Origin: Spirochaetota bacterium
GTDB lineage: Bacteria > Spirochaetota > UBA4802 > JAFGDQ01
NCBI GenBank assembly: GCA_016932015.1
Contig: JAFGDQ010000104.1
Coordinates: forward strand, 1 to 64,000
DNA: 64,000 nucleotides
Direction: 5' to 3'
Part shown: positions 17,701-27,309 of the stretch, piece after piece
Numbering within the stretch: the stretch's first letter is position 1
Layout: each line of letters starts with the position of its first letter
Notes under the pieces: generated by a model
Database searches by the model: none
Seen by the model: the letters and a program-made list of their open reading frames with translations, nothing else
What the model was told of the DNA's origin: nothing
Translations under genes and position numbers: made by a program

Positions 17701-20100
17701 TTAATCTTCATCTTTTTCAAGTACGGTATAATCAATTTTGTCAGCATCTTCTACGTCTACCCAGTTTATTTTTTCACTTTCAGTAAAAGGCTCCTCGTAA
17801 AGTGTAACCTCAATTGCCTGAAAACTGATAATCGGAAATTCGATTCTTGCAAGATTAAATAACAGATTAACATACATCTTTAGGTAGCCCTGTGGTCCGG
17901 TAAGTTTGATTTCAGGTCCCACTCCAAGTGTACCGCGGACTTCTCCTGGATGAGTAGACTGATTATAATAGGCATTAGTAAAAAGACCTATTCCAAAATC
18001 AAATGAGAAAAAATCTATGCCTCCCTCTAATCCTACAGATGCAATATTCAATGGAGCGCTTAAACCAAATTCTGCTTCTACACCGCATGTAACTGCCGTT
18101 CCTGCATCATAGCGCAGACTGCCGTCACGGTTCAGTTCCATTTTTGTTCTTGGAATAATATAGATCCCTCCAAGGCCTCCTTTTATTGTAAACTCAACAC
18201 CCATTCCGGCTGCTTCAGTGTCAAGTGAAATCTCCATTTTCGCAATAGTTACAGGAGTTTCAATATCATACTCACCGAAACCGGTTTGACTATCCTTAAA
18301 AGCAAAGAAACTAACATAACCTGACCACCAGTCCTCAGAATCTCCCCATTCAACATCAACCGCCGGAAGTATAAATCCTTGAAAGGGGAACCATGTTCCC
18401 AATATTTTGAATTCATAGTAGGATTTTTCTGCATCAAAAGGATGCGATTCCGCATTAAAATCTATCCTGTACCCGGTATCCAGAGAAAAGCCTCCGCCTT
18501 TTCCGGGATTTACAAAATCGCCTATATGCAAATTGATTCCTGCACCTACGCTCAATAGACTGTAATTACTAAAGTACATACCGGCATGTGCGTCAATTGT
18601 TCCGCCGAATGATGAAGATCCAAAACCGGCTTCCCAGCCTCCCCACCAGATCACGAGCTTTCTCTCGCCATTTGCATATGCACAGTCGTTATCATCAATA
18701 TTATTATCTCCGTTTACATCAATAGCTGAGCACGGGTAAAACTGTGTCCCCTCGTTTGCTTTAACTTCAACAGTTTCAGCAGCAAGAGTAATTACTTCTT
18801 CAAAAGTGTTGTTCGCTGTAGTTAATACATTGCCTGTACTTGTCTCGGTATATTCATCACCGGTTTCATCGTAATCATCTTCCGTGTAAACAGTATTGTC
18901 GCTATTTGCTTTAATAAATCTGGATTCCGTAACCGAACCATTCGGATTGACCTCAGCTGCAAGTTTGAATTTATAGTATTCAGAAGTGCCGTCAGTCTCA
19001 TCAGCCGTCAACCGGGCCATCTGATATCGCAATCTAAACATTGGATAATTTGCTTTATTTGTTTCATTTTCCCAGTCTGTATATGATGTACTTCCATCCC
19101 AGTTCGAAAAATAATTTATTGTACCTGAATCCTCCGGGACTCTCAGTTGAAGATTGATATTTTCCTGTGTATTTTTTCTCAAGATCGGAATATAATATTC
19201 TTCAACAAAACCGCCCATATCTTCATCGTATATTTCAAGAGTAATTTCCTCTCCATCAGCCCAGTTCTCATGTGTAAGATAAAACCTGACCGGAACATTA
19301 AGCGAATCATTCGAAGATGATTTAATGTCAACCGATCCTGTAAAAGCACAGGCTGAAACAGTCGGCTGCAGATACATCGTCCCGAGATTGGCAGATTCGG
19401 CCCCCGGAAGCTGGCTCAGATCAAGCTGATAAAAGATCAGAGAATCACGGGGATCATCAGCGGTCCCGGTAAAATTCATGTCTTCAACAGACAGATCCGG
19501 TTTGCTCATATAATCAGAAGCTACTACTATTGTATTTTCTTCATCCAGGTTGTCTTTGAATTTCTGATATACTTCATATACATCCATTTCAGCTTCATTG
19601 TTCTTATCAACCTCTCCAAGTACATAGTACGTCCCCACTTTAAAATCATCTGTGAACTCATCTTTTGACTGGTCTGCCGGAATATTGATTACAATACCGT
19701 AGGTATTGGTCCCTGCCTCAATCTGCTCAATATTAGTATTATCTGTCTGATGGCAAAAATACATTCGGATATCCTCTTCAGGCAGAATGCCGTCTTCAAC
19801 ATCCGTTACGTCATCAACATTAAGCAGGTAGACCTGTAATGGTATATCACTTTCATTATACTCAGTTGTAAGAGATACGTTAACAGGAAGATTGTGTCCT
19901 ATATAAACTTTCTTTTCATCAGAATTGGTTCCCTGCTTATCCACCGGAGGTGTAATGTTGTTTATTTTATAGCTGTTATATTTAATCGGACTGTTATCTA
20001 TGCATGCAGTAAACAGCAGAAAAAACAGACTCAACAGTATTCCGGAAAAACGTAAGTATGAATTTCTATTTATATGATCTATATTTTTATATAATTTCAT
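17701..20100 (-). CDS. Large putative lipoprotein, 799 aa
   Basis: Signal peptide with lipobox F-T-A-C (C33). Residues 60-330 look like several beta-sandwich segments with many Asp/Glu. Residues 461-472 form a calcium-loop-like D-x-N-x-D-N-x-I-D-D-x-D. From about 480 to 770 there is a long Gly/aromatic beta-rich region with alternating polarity, either a large beta sheet or a barrel-like domain. No family recognised. Second gene of the envelope operon: 29 bp after the duplicated TAXI-like gene and directly coupled to the HEAT protein. Probably surface or periplasmic and tethered by lipid. Confidence 0.65.
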   Translation of the reverse strand: MKLYKNIDHINRNSYLRFSGILLSLFFLLFTACIDNSPIKYNSYKINNITPPVDKQGTNSDEKKVYIGHNLPVNVSLTTEYNESDIPLQVYLLNVDDVTDVEDGILPEEDIRMYFCHQTDNTNIEQIEAGTNTYGIVINIPADQSKDEFTDDFKVGTYYVLGEVDKNNEAEMDVYEVYQKFKDNLDEENTIVVASDYMSKPDLSVEDMNFTGTADDPRDSLIFYQLDLSQLPGAESANLGTMYLQPTVSACAFTGSVDIKSSSNDSLNVPVRFYLTHENWADGEEITLEIYDEDMGGFVEEYYIPILRKNTQENINLQLRVPEDSGTINYFSNWDGSTSYTDWENETNKANYPMFRLRYQMARLTADETDGTSEYYKFKLAAEVNPNGSVTESRFIKANSDNTVYTEDDYDETGDEYTETSTGNVLTTANNTFEEVITLAAETVEVKANEGTQFYPCSAIDVNGDNNIDDNDCAYANGERKLVIWWGGWEAGFGSSSFGGTIDAHAGMYFSNYSLLSVGAGINLHIGDFVNPGKGGGFSLDTGYRIDFNAESHPFDAEKSYYEFKILGTWFPFQGFILPAVDVEWGDSEDWWSGYVSFFAFKDSQTGFGEYDIETPVTIAKMEISLDTEAAGMGVEFTIKGGLGGIYIIPRTKMELNRDGSLRYDAGTAVTCGVEAEFGLSAPLNIASVGLEGGIDFFSFDFGIGLFTNAYYNQSTHPGEVRGTLGVGPEIKLTGPQGYLKMYVNLLFNLARIEFPIISFQAIEVTLYEEPFTESEKINWVDVEDADKIDYTVLEKDED

Positions 20101-20129
20101 TGCTTCTTATCTCCTTTCCTTTGCCCGTA

Positions 20130-22238
20130 TTAGTCTGAAAATGTTGAAAGATAATATTCGGCAGCTTCAGCGCTCCATCCGAACGGATTCCTTGCGAAAT
20201 ACTCCTTAGCACCTACAATATCTTCGCCGTAGGAACCGTAATTGCTTTCAAAGTACGTATCATCCGCGTCATAACTATTCATTAAAATGGAAATCCACAG
20301 CGGATCAGGAGCATACCCTTCAGATATTTCGTCCGGATCATAAGGATTGATCATATAGTATGTTTTCCTGAATATGGAAATTATGTATTTGCTGATATAT
20401 GTATCATCAAAAACAGAGGACATTACAAGATTTGATCTGAGTCTGATAGTAGTGATATCATTATCAGGAAGTATACCGGAAGGATACGGATAATCTTCAT
20501 ATACTGCTGAGCCGTTTCCCAAAATAGTTCCCTCTTCATAAGGATAAGGTATTTCATTATCACAGAAGCCGGTGGAAATAATTCTGGTATTCGCAGGAAT
20601 TGAATAAGTATCATGCGAATAAAATCGGTAATAAGGCAAACCGCTTACAACAAATGCAATATTATAATCACCAGATGCTACTTTAGCTACTGAATCAGAA
20701 GGTTCACCAAAGCTGTAATGGATTTCAAGGTTCTCAAAATTTGTTTCTTCTGAATATGATTTAATCAATTGCATTGCAGCATAAAAAGTACCTGATGTTT
20801 TCGGTCCAGCATTTATGTAAATTGGTGTGTTAGCAGATGTTGCTCCTGTCAAAGCGCCCTCAAGAGTTGCAGGCACGCCTCCAAGTGCACCCCAATTTGC
20901 AGCATCGGTATTAACAACGCAATGGAGATACACATAATTCAAAGGAGCAACCTTTTTCATGGAAGCAATCTGTATGGTGTCCGCGACTGTTTCGGAGGAA
21001 GCGAGATCGCTGTAAACATCGTCCTGAACAATTCCCATCTTCGCAGAACCTGCGTCAATCCAGTATGAATTCTCCCATGAGCCTGTTGTGTTCATTTCTT
21101 TAAGGTCAATGTCAAGATTGTATGAGAGCAACCAGATAAGCTCTGTAGCCATGTCATGATCTACGCTTGTTTCTTCCCCGCTGCAGAAATAATTATCTAC
21201 ATAGAAAAGATCAAGTTCATCATAACCCAGAATATGGCAAACAGCTCTGTATGAACAGTTTTGAGGATTGCTGATAATATATTCTTTTGAATCAATCCGG
21301 GATACAGCATTCCATTTTTCTGTATGTGCAGAATAGTCACCGATATTATCCAGTACATAATCTATAAAAATTCCCAGAACCCTGTCTGAAAACAGAGGAC
21401 CTACAGCAAGCAATGTTCTTACAGTAATATTATCCACAATGGTGCTTTCCGCTTTTTCCTGAAAAGCGTAGTCGTCAGAATAAATTGTACCATCTTCCTG
21501 ATAATACTTTTTCCCTTCCGGCATATATACCTGTATAAGTTTTACAGGAGCATCTTCCGCAATCGCACTCAAAGTAGAAGATAAATGATCATCCACCAGA
21601 AATGCCGCATCATATTCCCCGCTTACGACCTTCTGAATACCAACAGCAGCAGCATCTGTCGAAAATGCCGGCGCAGCAGTAAAAGTATGTGAATCGGTAA
21701 TTGTTTTTGCAGAAATATATGTCTGCGAGTCAATAGAACCAAGATTTATTTTTAAAGCTGTACTGTTTGCAAGGATATCAGTTAACGCTACTCCTGAACC
21801 GAGATTGTCTGTATTGACCAGAAAAAATACATATCGTTTATAACAGGTCATTACCGCTTTTACCTGTGAAGCGATCTTCAAATACTTTTTTCCGGCCGTA
21901 TCAGGATCAGCAAGATACTGTGAAAGGAATTTATCCCTGCTGTACCTGAACACATCTTCCTGAATCAGTCCCATATATGCGTTTTCATAAGCCAGATCTG
22001 TAGCACAGGCAATTGTATCAGACTTAGCGATATTATCCATAAAGACGCCTAGAGTCTCGCCTGCAGCGTGAATCATTCCTTTGCCAAACGACCGGCTTAT
22101 ACGATCTTCTGTACTTGTAACGAATTTCGGAGTACCTCCGAAATTATCAGGTGGTGTTGTATCCCAGCATGAGTTCAGAAATATTAGAAGTGCAATAAGG
22201 AGATATTTATAACAAAGCAGTTTTTTTCTATTTAGCAT
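20130..22238 (-). CDS. Lipoprotein with two TAXI/NMT1-like binding domains in tandem
   Basis: 702 aa. Lipobox L-N-S-C (C24). Two copies of a periplasmic solute-binding pattern are visible: MGLIQEDV (89-96) with MGIVQDDV (401-408); a 'F/L-x-x-V-N-T-D' strand (139-144; 440-445); and GEYDAAFLV (207-215) with GDYNIAFVV (523-531). These resemble TAXI-type TRAP receptors, but no TRAP permease lies nearby. First gene of the envelope operon, controlled by a promoter at 22366-22338 next to LytTR-type repeats. It may sense or deliver a ligand; function unknown. Confidence 0.7.
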   Translation of the reverse strand: MLNRKKLLCYKYLLIALLIFLNSCWDTTPPDNFGGTPKFVTSTEDRISRSFGKGMIHAAGETLGVFMDNIAKSDTIACATDLAYENAYMGLIQEDVFRYSRDKFLSQYLADPDTAGKKYLKIASQVKAVMTCYKRYVFFLVNTDNLGSGVALTDILANSTALKINLGSIDSQTYISAKTITDSHTFTAAPAFSTDAAAVGIQKVVSGEYDAAFLVDDHLSSTLSAIAEDAPVKLIQVYMPEGKKYYQEDGTIYSDDYAFQEKAESTIVDNITVRTLLAVGPLFSDRVLGIFIDYVLDNIGDYSAHTEKWNAVSRIDSKEYIISNPQNCSYRAVCHILGYDELDLFYVDNYFCSGEETSVDHDMATELIWLLSYNLDIDLKEMNTTGSWENSYWIDAGSAKMGIVQDDVYSDLASSETVADTIQIASMKKVAPLNYVYLHCVVNTDAANWGALGGVPATLEGALTGATSANTPIYINAGPKTSGTFYAAMQLIKSYSEETNFENLEIHYSFGEPSDSVAKVASGDYNIAFVVSGLPYYRFYSHDTYSIPANTRIISTGFCDNEIPYPYEEGTILGNGSAVYEDYPYPSGILPDNDITTIRLRSNLVMSSVFDDTYISKYIISIFRKTYYMINPYDPDEISEGYAPDPLWISILMNSYDADDTYFESNYGSYGEDIVGAKEYFARNPFGWSAEAAEYYLSTFSD

Positions 22239-22337
22239 GATAACTCCGGATTTGTTTAAAATTATTTAAAAATAAATATATAATTAATTCAGGCTGGATA
22301 ATGAATTCAATTCATATGACAGAGTCTTGATGCATTT

Positions 22338-22366
22338 AGAATAGTGATGAAATCCTGCAAAGTCAA
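22338..22366 (-). promoter_or_regulatory. Promoter of the envelope operon
   Basis: Minus strand: TTGACT (22366-22361), 17-nt spacer, TATTCT (22343-22338). Predicted start near 22331, giving a leader of about 90 nt. The weak -10 fits an activator-dependent promoter. Confidence 0.6.
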
Positions 22367-22376
22367 TACCAGTGGA

Positions 22377-22406
22377 ATGAACTGTGAACGAAAAGGAATG
22401 AACTGT
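22377..22406 (-). promoter_or_regulatory. LytTR-type direct-repeat binding site
   Basis: Two identical copies of ACAGTTCAT (minus strand; plus-strand positions 22377-22385 and 22398-22406) with a 12-bp spacer, within a 13-bp exact repeat. They fit the known LytTR/AgrA-type pattern of 9-bp repeats [TA][AC][CA]GTTN[AG][TG] spaced 12-13 bp. The site ends 10 bp upstream of the -35 of the envelope promoter. The adjacent kinase gene encodes a LytTR domain. Confidence 0.75.
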
Positions 22407-22463
22407 GCGTAATTCTATTTTTTTTCCAGATTCATAAAGTTACTGGTAATTTGTTTTCGAATT

Positions 22464-25397
22464 ATGCTGAAAGCTATCTACAGGAAATTCATTGACAGTT
22501 TAAGCAACTCACCGGAAAATATAATTATGCATACAACTACCGTGACTAACAAACGATTTATTATATTATCCATTCTTATATTCCTTCTTTTCAATTTGTT
22601 CATTTCATGCAATCCCGTAATCGGGCAAAAAAAAAAGCCTGTTTCGATTAACGGAATCCTTGATCTCAGCGACTGGAATTTTGAAAAAAACGGTCCTGTT
22701 AATCTTGACGGACAGTGGGAATTCTACTGGAACCGGCTATTAAGTCCGTCTGATTTTGCAAAAACAGATAATCCTTCAAATCCTGAATATATAACATTGC
22801 CCGGCTTCTGGAAAAATAAAAAAGTTGATAACATCAATCTGAACGGAAATGGATACGCCACATATCGTTTAAAAGTTAAAAGCAATCCTGATGAAAGAAT
22901 CAAAGCTTTAACTGTTTATAATGTATTCTCAGCATATAAGTTATGGATCAACGGAGAACTGGTTCATCAGAAAGGTAAAGTTGATAAATCAAAAGATGCG
23001 AGAGAACAGTTTGTTTTTCTGTATCATAAAAACATATCACAATTTAAACTAAGCAAAGAAAACGAAATAATACTTCAAATTTTAAATTACCACAATGAAT
23101 CCGGAGGTATTGAAAGGCCAATAGAGCTGGATAACGGAATAAAAGTAATAAAAAACCAGATTCTGATTAATTCAATTGATATGCTTGTTATTGGAGCTCT
23201 TTTCTTTATGTCTCTCTATAATTTCTTTTTGTATTATTTTCGAAAAAAAGATATTACTCCTCTCTATTTTTGCTTTTTCAGCCTCACATGGGCTGTATAT
23301 TCATTTAATCTTCATTCTACTGTTTTTTCCGATTTTTTTACAAATCAGAAAGTCCCGTATGTAATCGACTATATAACGGTTATTTTAAATATCCCTCTTG
23401 CTTCAATGATTTTGAAATCTCTCTATCCTGACGAATGTTCTTCATTCATGATTCGTCTTTCACAGATTTCAGCCGCAGTATTTAGTATACTATTAATATT
23501 TTCCGGATTCAAAACATCAGAACAAATTATGATCGTATGGTTCATTTTATGTTGTGTATATATGGTATGGGCAATATTTGTTTTTATTAAGATTATTCAC
23601 AATAGTAAAGGAGAAGGACTGATATTTTTAGTTGGTTTCTGTGGAGTGTTTATTACAAGCATAAATGATATGTTATATGGAGCAAGAATTATTGATACTG
23701 TAATAACACTTCATTACGGCATGCTTTTTCTCTGCCTTGCTATGACAATAATAATTTCCCGCAGATTCACTCAGGCATTTTATGAAGTAGAAGAGCTCTC
23801 TGACGATCTTGAAAGAAAGAACATCTCTCTTATAAAAATGGATCGCATCAAAGATCAGTTTCTTGCCAATACGTCCCATGAACTGCGAACCCCTCTTCAT
23901 GGTATCATCGGTATATCCGAATCCATGATAAACGGAGCAGCAGGTAATCTTCCGTCTACAGCAATTGAAAACCTTTCACTAATAACATCAAGCGGTTATC
24001 AACTTTCAAATCTTGTAAATGATCTGCTGGATATGGCCAGGATACAGGACAAAGGTCTTAGCCTGAACATAAGGCCTGTTGATATATACGGCTTAACCGA
24101 ACTTGTTATCAAACTGTCTTTGCCATTAATAGCGGAAAAGCCTGTGAAAATAATAAATAAAATTAACCCTGACTGTCCGCCGGTAAAGGCAGATGAAGAC
24201 CGAATTAAACAGGTTATGCATAACCTTATCGGAAACGCGATAAAATTTACTTCTGAAGGGACGGTTGAAATTTCCGCATCTCTTATTTCTTTATCAGATA
24301 AAAATTCGGATGATGCACTATCAGATAAAATGCTTGAGATTCGTATTTCTGATACCGGAATAGGAGTACCTGAAAAATATAAAGATCTAATCTTTGAGTC
24401 CTTTCAACAGGTCGACGGAACAGATACACGTTCCTATTCCGGAACCGGACTCGGTCTTGCGATTACAAAAGAAATAGTTGAATCACATGGCGGTACAATT
24501 CGTTTAATATCGCCTGATAAAAATGGCGCAGTATTTGCTTTCACACTTCCCGCAACAACGGATGCTGCACATGAGAAAAAATCCGATGTAACATACCGCC
24601 AGAACATATCTTCTTCATTATATGATGAGAAGGATCAATCCGAATTTCCATGTGATCTTTCTGATATAGAATTTGAAAATAATCCTACATTCCTGATTGT
24701 TGATGATGATCCGGTAAATATCAAGATTCTGCAAAACTACCTCGAAAATAAGAAATGTGTCATTAAAACAGCTTCTGGCGGTGTTAACGCCCTTGATGTC
24801 CTCAAAAAAGATGATTCCATTGATCTTGTTCTTCTTGATATAATGATGCCCGGAATGTCCGGTTATGAGGTATGTGAAAGGATAAGAATGACCCGATCCT
24901 CTGAGGATCTTCCGGTAATAATGCTTACTGCAAAAAATATGATATCAGACATTAATGCTGCATTTGATGCAGGAGCCAATGATTATATTGTTAAGCCTTT
25001 TCAGATAAAAGAACTGCTTGCAAGAATAAACACAATGCTGAAGCTTAAGAATATCCGGAAATCTGCTGCAGAAGGAATAACATTGCATGAAAGAAACAAC
25101 AAATATCCGTTAAAATTCAGCGATATTATTTATATCACATCCAGATCAAAAAACATCATTATCCATACAAAAGAACGCGATCTTGAACTGCCGGTTTTGA
25201 TGAAGGATATTGGATGTCAGCTTCCCCCGGATATCTTTATGAGAATTCATAAAAGCCACATTATCAATATCAATTATATCTACAATCTTTATCATGTAGT
25301 TTCAGGCCGCTATAAAGTTCGTTTAAATGACGATGATGATACTGAACTCCCTGTAGGACAGTCATATCTTGAATCATTGAGAAGAAGAATCAGGTAA
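22464..25397 (+). CDS. 7TMR-DISM hybrid histidine kinase with receiver and LytTR DNA-binding domain
   Basis: 977 aa. Order: N-terminal hydrophobic segment (31-49); extracytoplasmic beta-domain of 7TMR-DISM type (about 60-225); seven membrane segments (235-432); coiled linker; HisKA with phospho-acceptor H472; HATPase (575-698, N-box HNLIGNAIKF, TGLGL); receiver with D792; LytTR domain (870-977). An external signal would phosphorylate the receiver and control DNA binding by a protein that stays in the inner membrane. Start uncertain: ATG 22464 lacks a clear ribosome site and ATG 22527 is an alternative. LytTR-type repeats lie 57 bp upstream, so it may control itself and the divergent operon. 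Confidence 0.9.
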   Translation: MLKAIYRKFIDSLSNSPENIIMHTTTVTNKRFIILSILIFLLFNLFISCNPVIGQKKKPVSINGILDLSDWNFEKNGPVNLDGQWEFYWNRLLSPSDFAKTDNPSNPEYITLPGFWKNKKVDNINLNGNGYATYRLKVKSNPDERIKALTVYNVFSAYKLWINGELVHQKGKVDKSKDAREQFVFLYHKNISQFKLSKENEIILQILNYHNESGGIERPIELDNGIKVIKNQILINSIDMLVIGALFFMSLYNFFLYYFRKKDITPLYFCFFSLTWAVYSFNLHSTVFSDFFTNQKVPYVIDYITVILNIPLASMILKSLYPDECSSFMIRLSQISAAVFSILLIFSGFKTSEQIMIVWFILCCVYMVWAIFVFIKIIHNSKGEGLIFLVGFCGVFITSINDMLYGARIIDTVITLHYGMLFLCLAMTIIISRRFTQAFYEVEELSDDLERKNISLIKMDRIKDQFLANTSHELRTPLHGIIGISESMINGAAGNLPSTAIENLSLITSSGYQLSNLVNDLLDMARIQDKGLSLNIRPVDIYGLTELVIKLSLPLIAEKPVKIINKINPDCPPVKADEDRIKQVMHNLIGNAIKFTSEGTVEISASLISLSDKNSDDALSDKMLEIRISDTGIGVPEKYKDLIFESFQQVDGTDTRSYSGTGLGLAITKEIVESHGGTIRLISPDKNGAVFAFTLPATTDAAHEKKSDVTYRQNISSSLYDEKDQSEFPCDLSDIEFENNPTFLIVDDDPVNIKILQNYLENKKCVIKTASGGVNALDVLKKDDSIDLVLLDIMMPGMSGYEVCERIRMTRSSEDLPVIMLTAKNMISDINAAFDAGANDYIVKPFQIKELLARINTMLKLKNIRKSAAEGITLHERNNKYPLKFSDIIYITSRSKNIIIHTKERDLELPVLMKDIGCQLPPDIFMRIHKSHIININYIYNLYHVVSGRYKVRLNDDDDTELPVGQSYLESLRRRIR

Positions 25398-25477
25398 CCG
25401 CAGGATAAAAAGAATAGCAGTAAAACAAAAAGTAAAAATACAATCCTTCAATTTTCCGAAGAGTAATATTTGATGCA

Positions 25478-25506
25478 ATAGTTATTTAATATAATCTGAT
25501 AACTAT
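25478..25506. terminator. Possible AT-rich terminator between convergent genes
   Basis: ATAGTTAT / ATAACTAT 8-bp stem with 13-nt loop between the hybrid kinase (+) and the antiporter operon (-). Low GC makes it weak. Confidence 0.3.
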
Positions 25507-25551
25507 AGAAAAAATTATTACTTTAGAAATATTGAGAGTTAATCTAATTTT

Positions 25552-27309
25552 CTAAAATACGAGAACACCAGCCAGTATCATAAGAATAATAACTGAAACC
25601 AGCACTACGGGACCGACAGCTATAATAGTAAGCCATTCCGGACCTGATGATTCTGCTGCATAACCTGAATAGAACGGCTCCTTTTTTATAATTCCTGCGA
25701 AAAATCCTGCAATAGCTGATAAGGGCTTTTGTGTAAATTTTGCCAGTATTGCGGGCAGCGATTTAATAAATACAAAATCGAAAGCATATGCGATTTTAGA
25801 TATTACATATGTTACGCTATTAACAATTAAACGTACGCCTTTTCTGTAGAACCAGTCAGTATCAAGCGTAATTGTTTCAGTTCTTTTTAACAGGCCGAGG
25901 AAAACAAAAAACGCAAGGCCGGAGAAAAGAAGAAGCTGCAGCATTGATACAACATGGTCGCCTGTATACGCATTATAGTCTACTGCGTATGGAAGTATAT
26001 TATACAGAGGCTTGGGATAAACACCAATCGCGATACACAGAACAGCAAAGAATATCATGGCTATCTGCATATTCTTTTTGGGGTCCGATGCCCTGAGTCC
26101 TTTGTCCTTCGCAAAAAATACAAAATAAGGAAATTTAACGCCCGCATGAAGGAATACACCTGCGGAAGCTATTTCGAGTATAATGTAAATTATGGTAAAA
26201 TGCTGATTAATAGAACTCTGCAGAATCATGGTCTTTGTAGTAAAACCGCTCGTTAATGGAAAAGCGGAGATCGCGGCCGCGGCAATACAGCAGCATACCA
26301 GCGTAACAGGCATTGTCTTGTAAAGGCCGCCAAGGTCAGTACACTTTGTTTTTCCGGTCATATACAGAACGGAACCCGCGGACATCCATAGAAGTCCCTT
26401 GTAAATAATATGAGCGAACGCGTGAGCAGCAGCGCCGTTCATTGACATCTGTGTTCCTATGCCGATACCTACTATCATGAAACCTACCTGGTTCATGATC
26501 GAATATGCGAGAATCCTTCTGGCATCGTTCTCCATAATAGCAAAGATGATTCCGTATATTGTCATTGCAGCACCGAGATAAATCAGTATATCCCAGCCGT
26601 AGAAAGTTCTGAGCAGAACGTACACTGCTGTTTTAGTAGTAAACGCGCTCAGGAAAACTCCGCCTGTTGCAGTTGACTCGGGATAAGCATCCGACATCCA
26701 CGCAGAAAGCGGAGGAACAGCTGCATTTATTAAAAAACCGATCAAAATAAGATATGATGAGATTGTTTTTGAAGTTATATGAGTAATCGCAAACGAACCT
26801 GTATTGCTGTACTGCAGAAGAATACCGGCAAGTAAGACTAATCCGCCAACAACATGTATCAGTAAATATCTGAATCCTGCATCGGACGCCTTTTTTGTTT
26901 TTCTCGCCAGTATCAGCATTACAGAAGAGAATGCCATAAATTCCCAGAATATATACAGGGAAATGAAATCGCCTGCGAAAACAACACCTAACGCGCTTCC
27001 CACATAAATAAGCGCTGAAAAATGCTCCAGATTTTCCTTTACATGCAGAGCGAATAGAAAACTCCCGAAAGACGCGATACAGAAAATATAGCCGAAAACC
27101 TTGCTCAGCTTATCAACCTTAAGCATATTGAGTTCAAGCCCTGACAGGCTGAAAGCGAAAGAGGAATCGCCGGTAAGATTCCATACGAGATAAAATCCCA
27201 GTGCCGGAATAAGAAGCAGGATGATCTGTTTCAGTTTATTTTTAAATAATAGCGATATTAACGCCCCTATGATAAAGACAATGGCAGGAGCCGGCAAATT
27301 ACTTATCAT
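25552..27309 (-). CDS. Antiporter-like subunit, NuoL/MrpA-N/MrpD type (third copy)
   Basis: 585 aa, about 14-16 membrane segments. Proton-conducting membrane transporter family: 'LYIFWEFMAFSSVML' (key Glu in helix 5), 'HVVGGLVLLAG', a helix 7-8 lysine region, and 'HAFAHIIYKGLLWMSAG' (helix 10 His/Lys). It has a C-terminal extension with further helices, as in NuoL-like members. Last gene of the antiporter operon; overlaps the 82-aa gene by 11 bp. It supplies one of three putative cation/proton channels. Confidence 0.88.
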   Translation of the reverse strand: MISNLPAPAIVFIIGALISLLFKNKLKQIILLLIPALGFYLVWNLTGDSSFAFSLSGLELNMLKVDKLSKVFGYIFCIASFGSFLFALHVKENLEHFSALIYVGSALGVVFAGDFISLYIFWEFMAFSSVMLILARKTKKASDAGFRYLLIHVVGGLVLLAGILLQYSNTGSFAITHITSKTISSYLILIGFLINAAVPPLSAWMSDAYPESTATGGVFLSAFTTKTAVYVLLRTFYGWDILIYLGAAMTIYGIIFAIMENDARRILAYSIMNQVGFMIVGIGIGTQMSMNGAAAHAFAHIIYKGLLWMSAGSVLYMTGKTKCTDLGGLYKTMPVTLVCCCIAAAAISAFPLTSGFTTKTMILQSSINQHFTIIYIILEIASAGVFLHAGVKFPYFVFFAKDKGLRASDPKKNMQIAMIFFAVLCIAIGVYPKPLYNILPYAVDYNAYTGDHVVSMLQLLLFSGLAFFVFLGLLKRTETITLDTDWFYRKGVRLIVNSVTYVISKIAYAFDFVFIKSLPAILAKFTQKPLSAIAGFFAGIIKKEPFYSGYAAESSGPEWLTIIAVGPVVLVSVIILMILAGVLVF

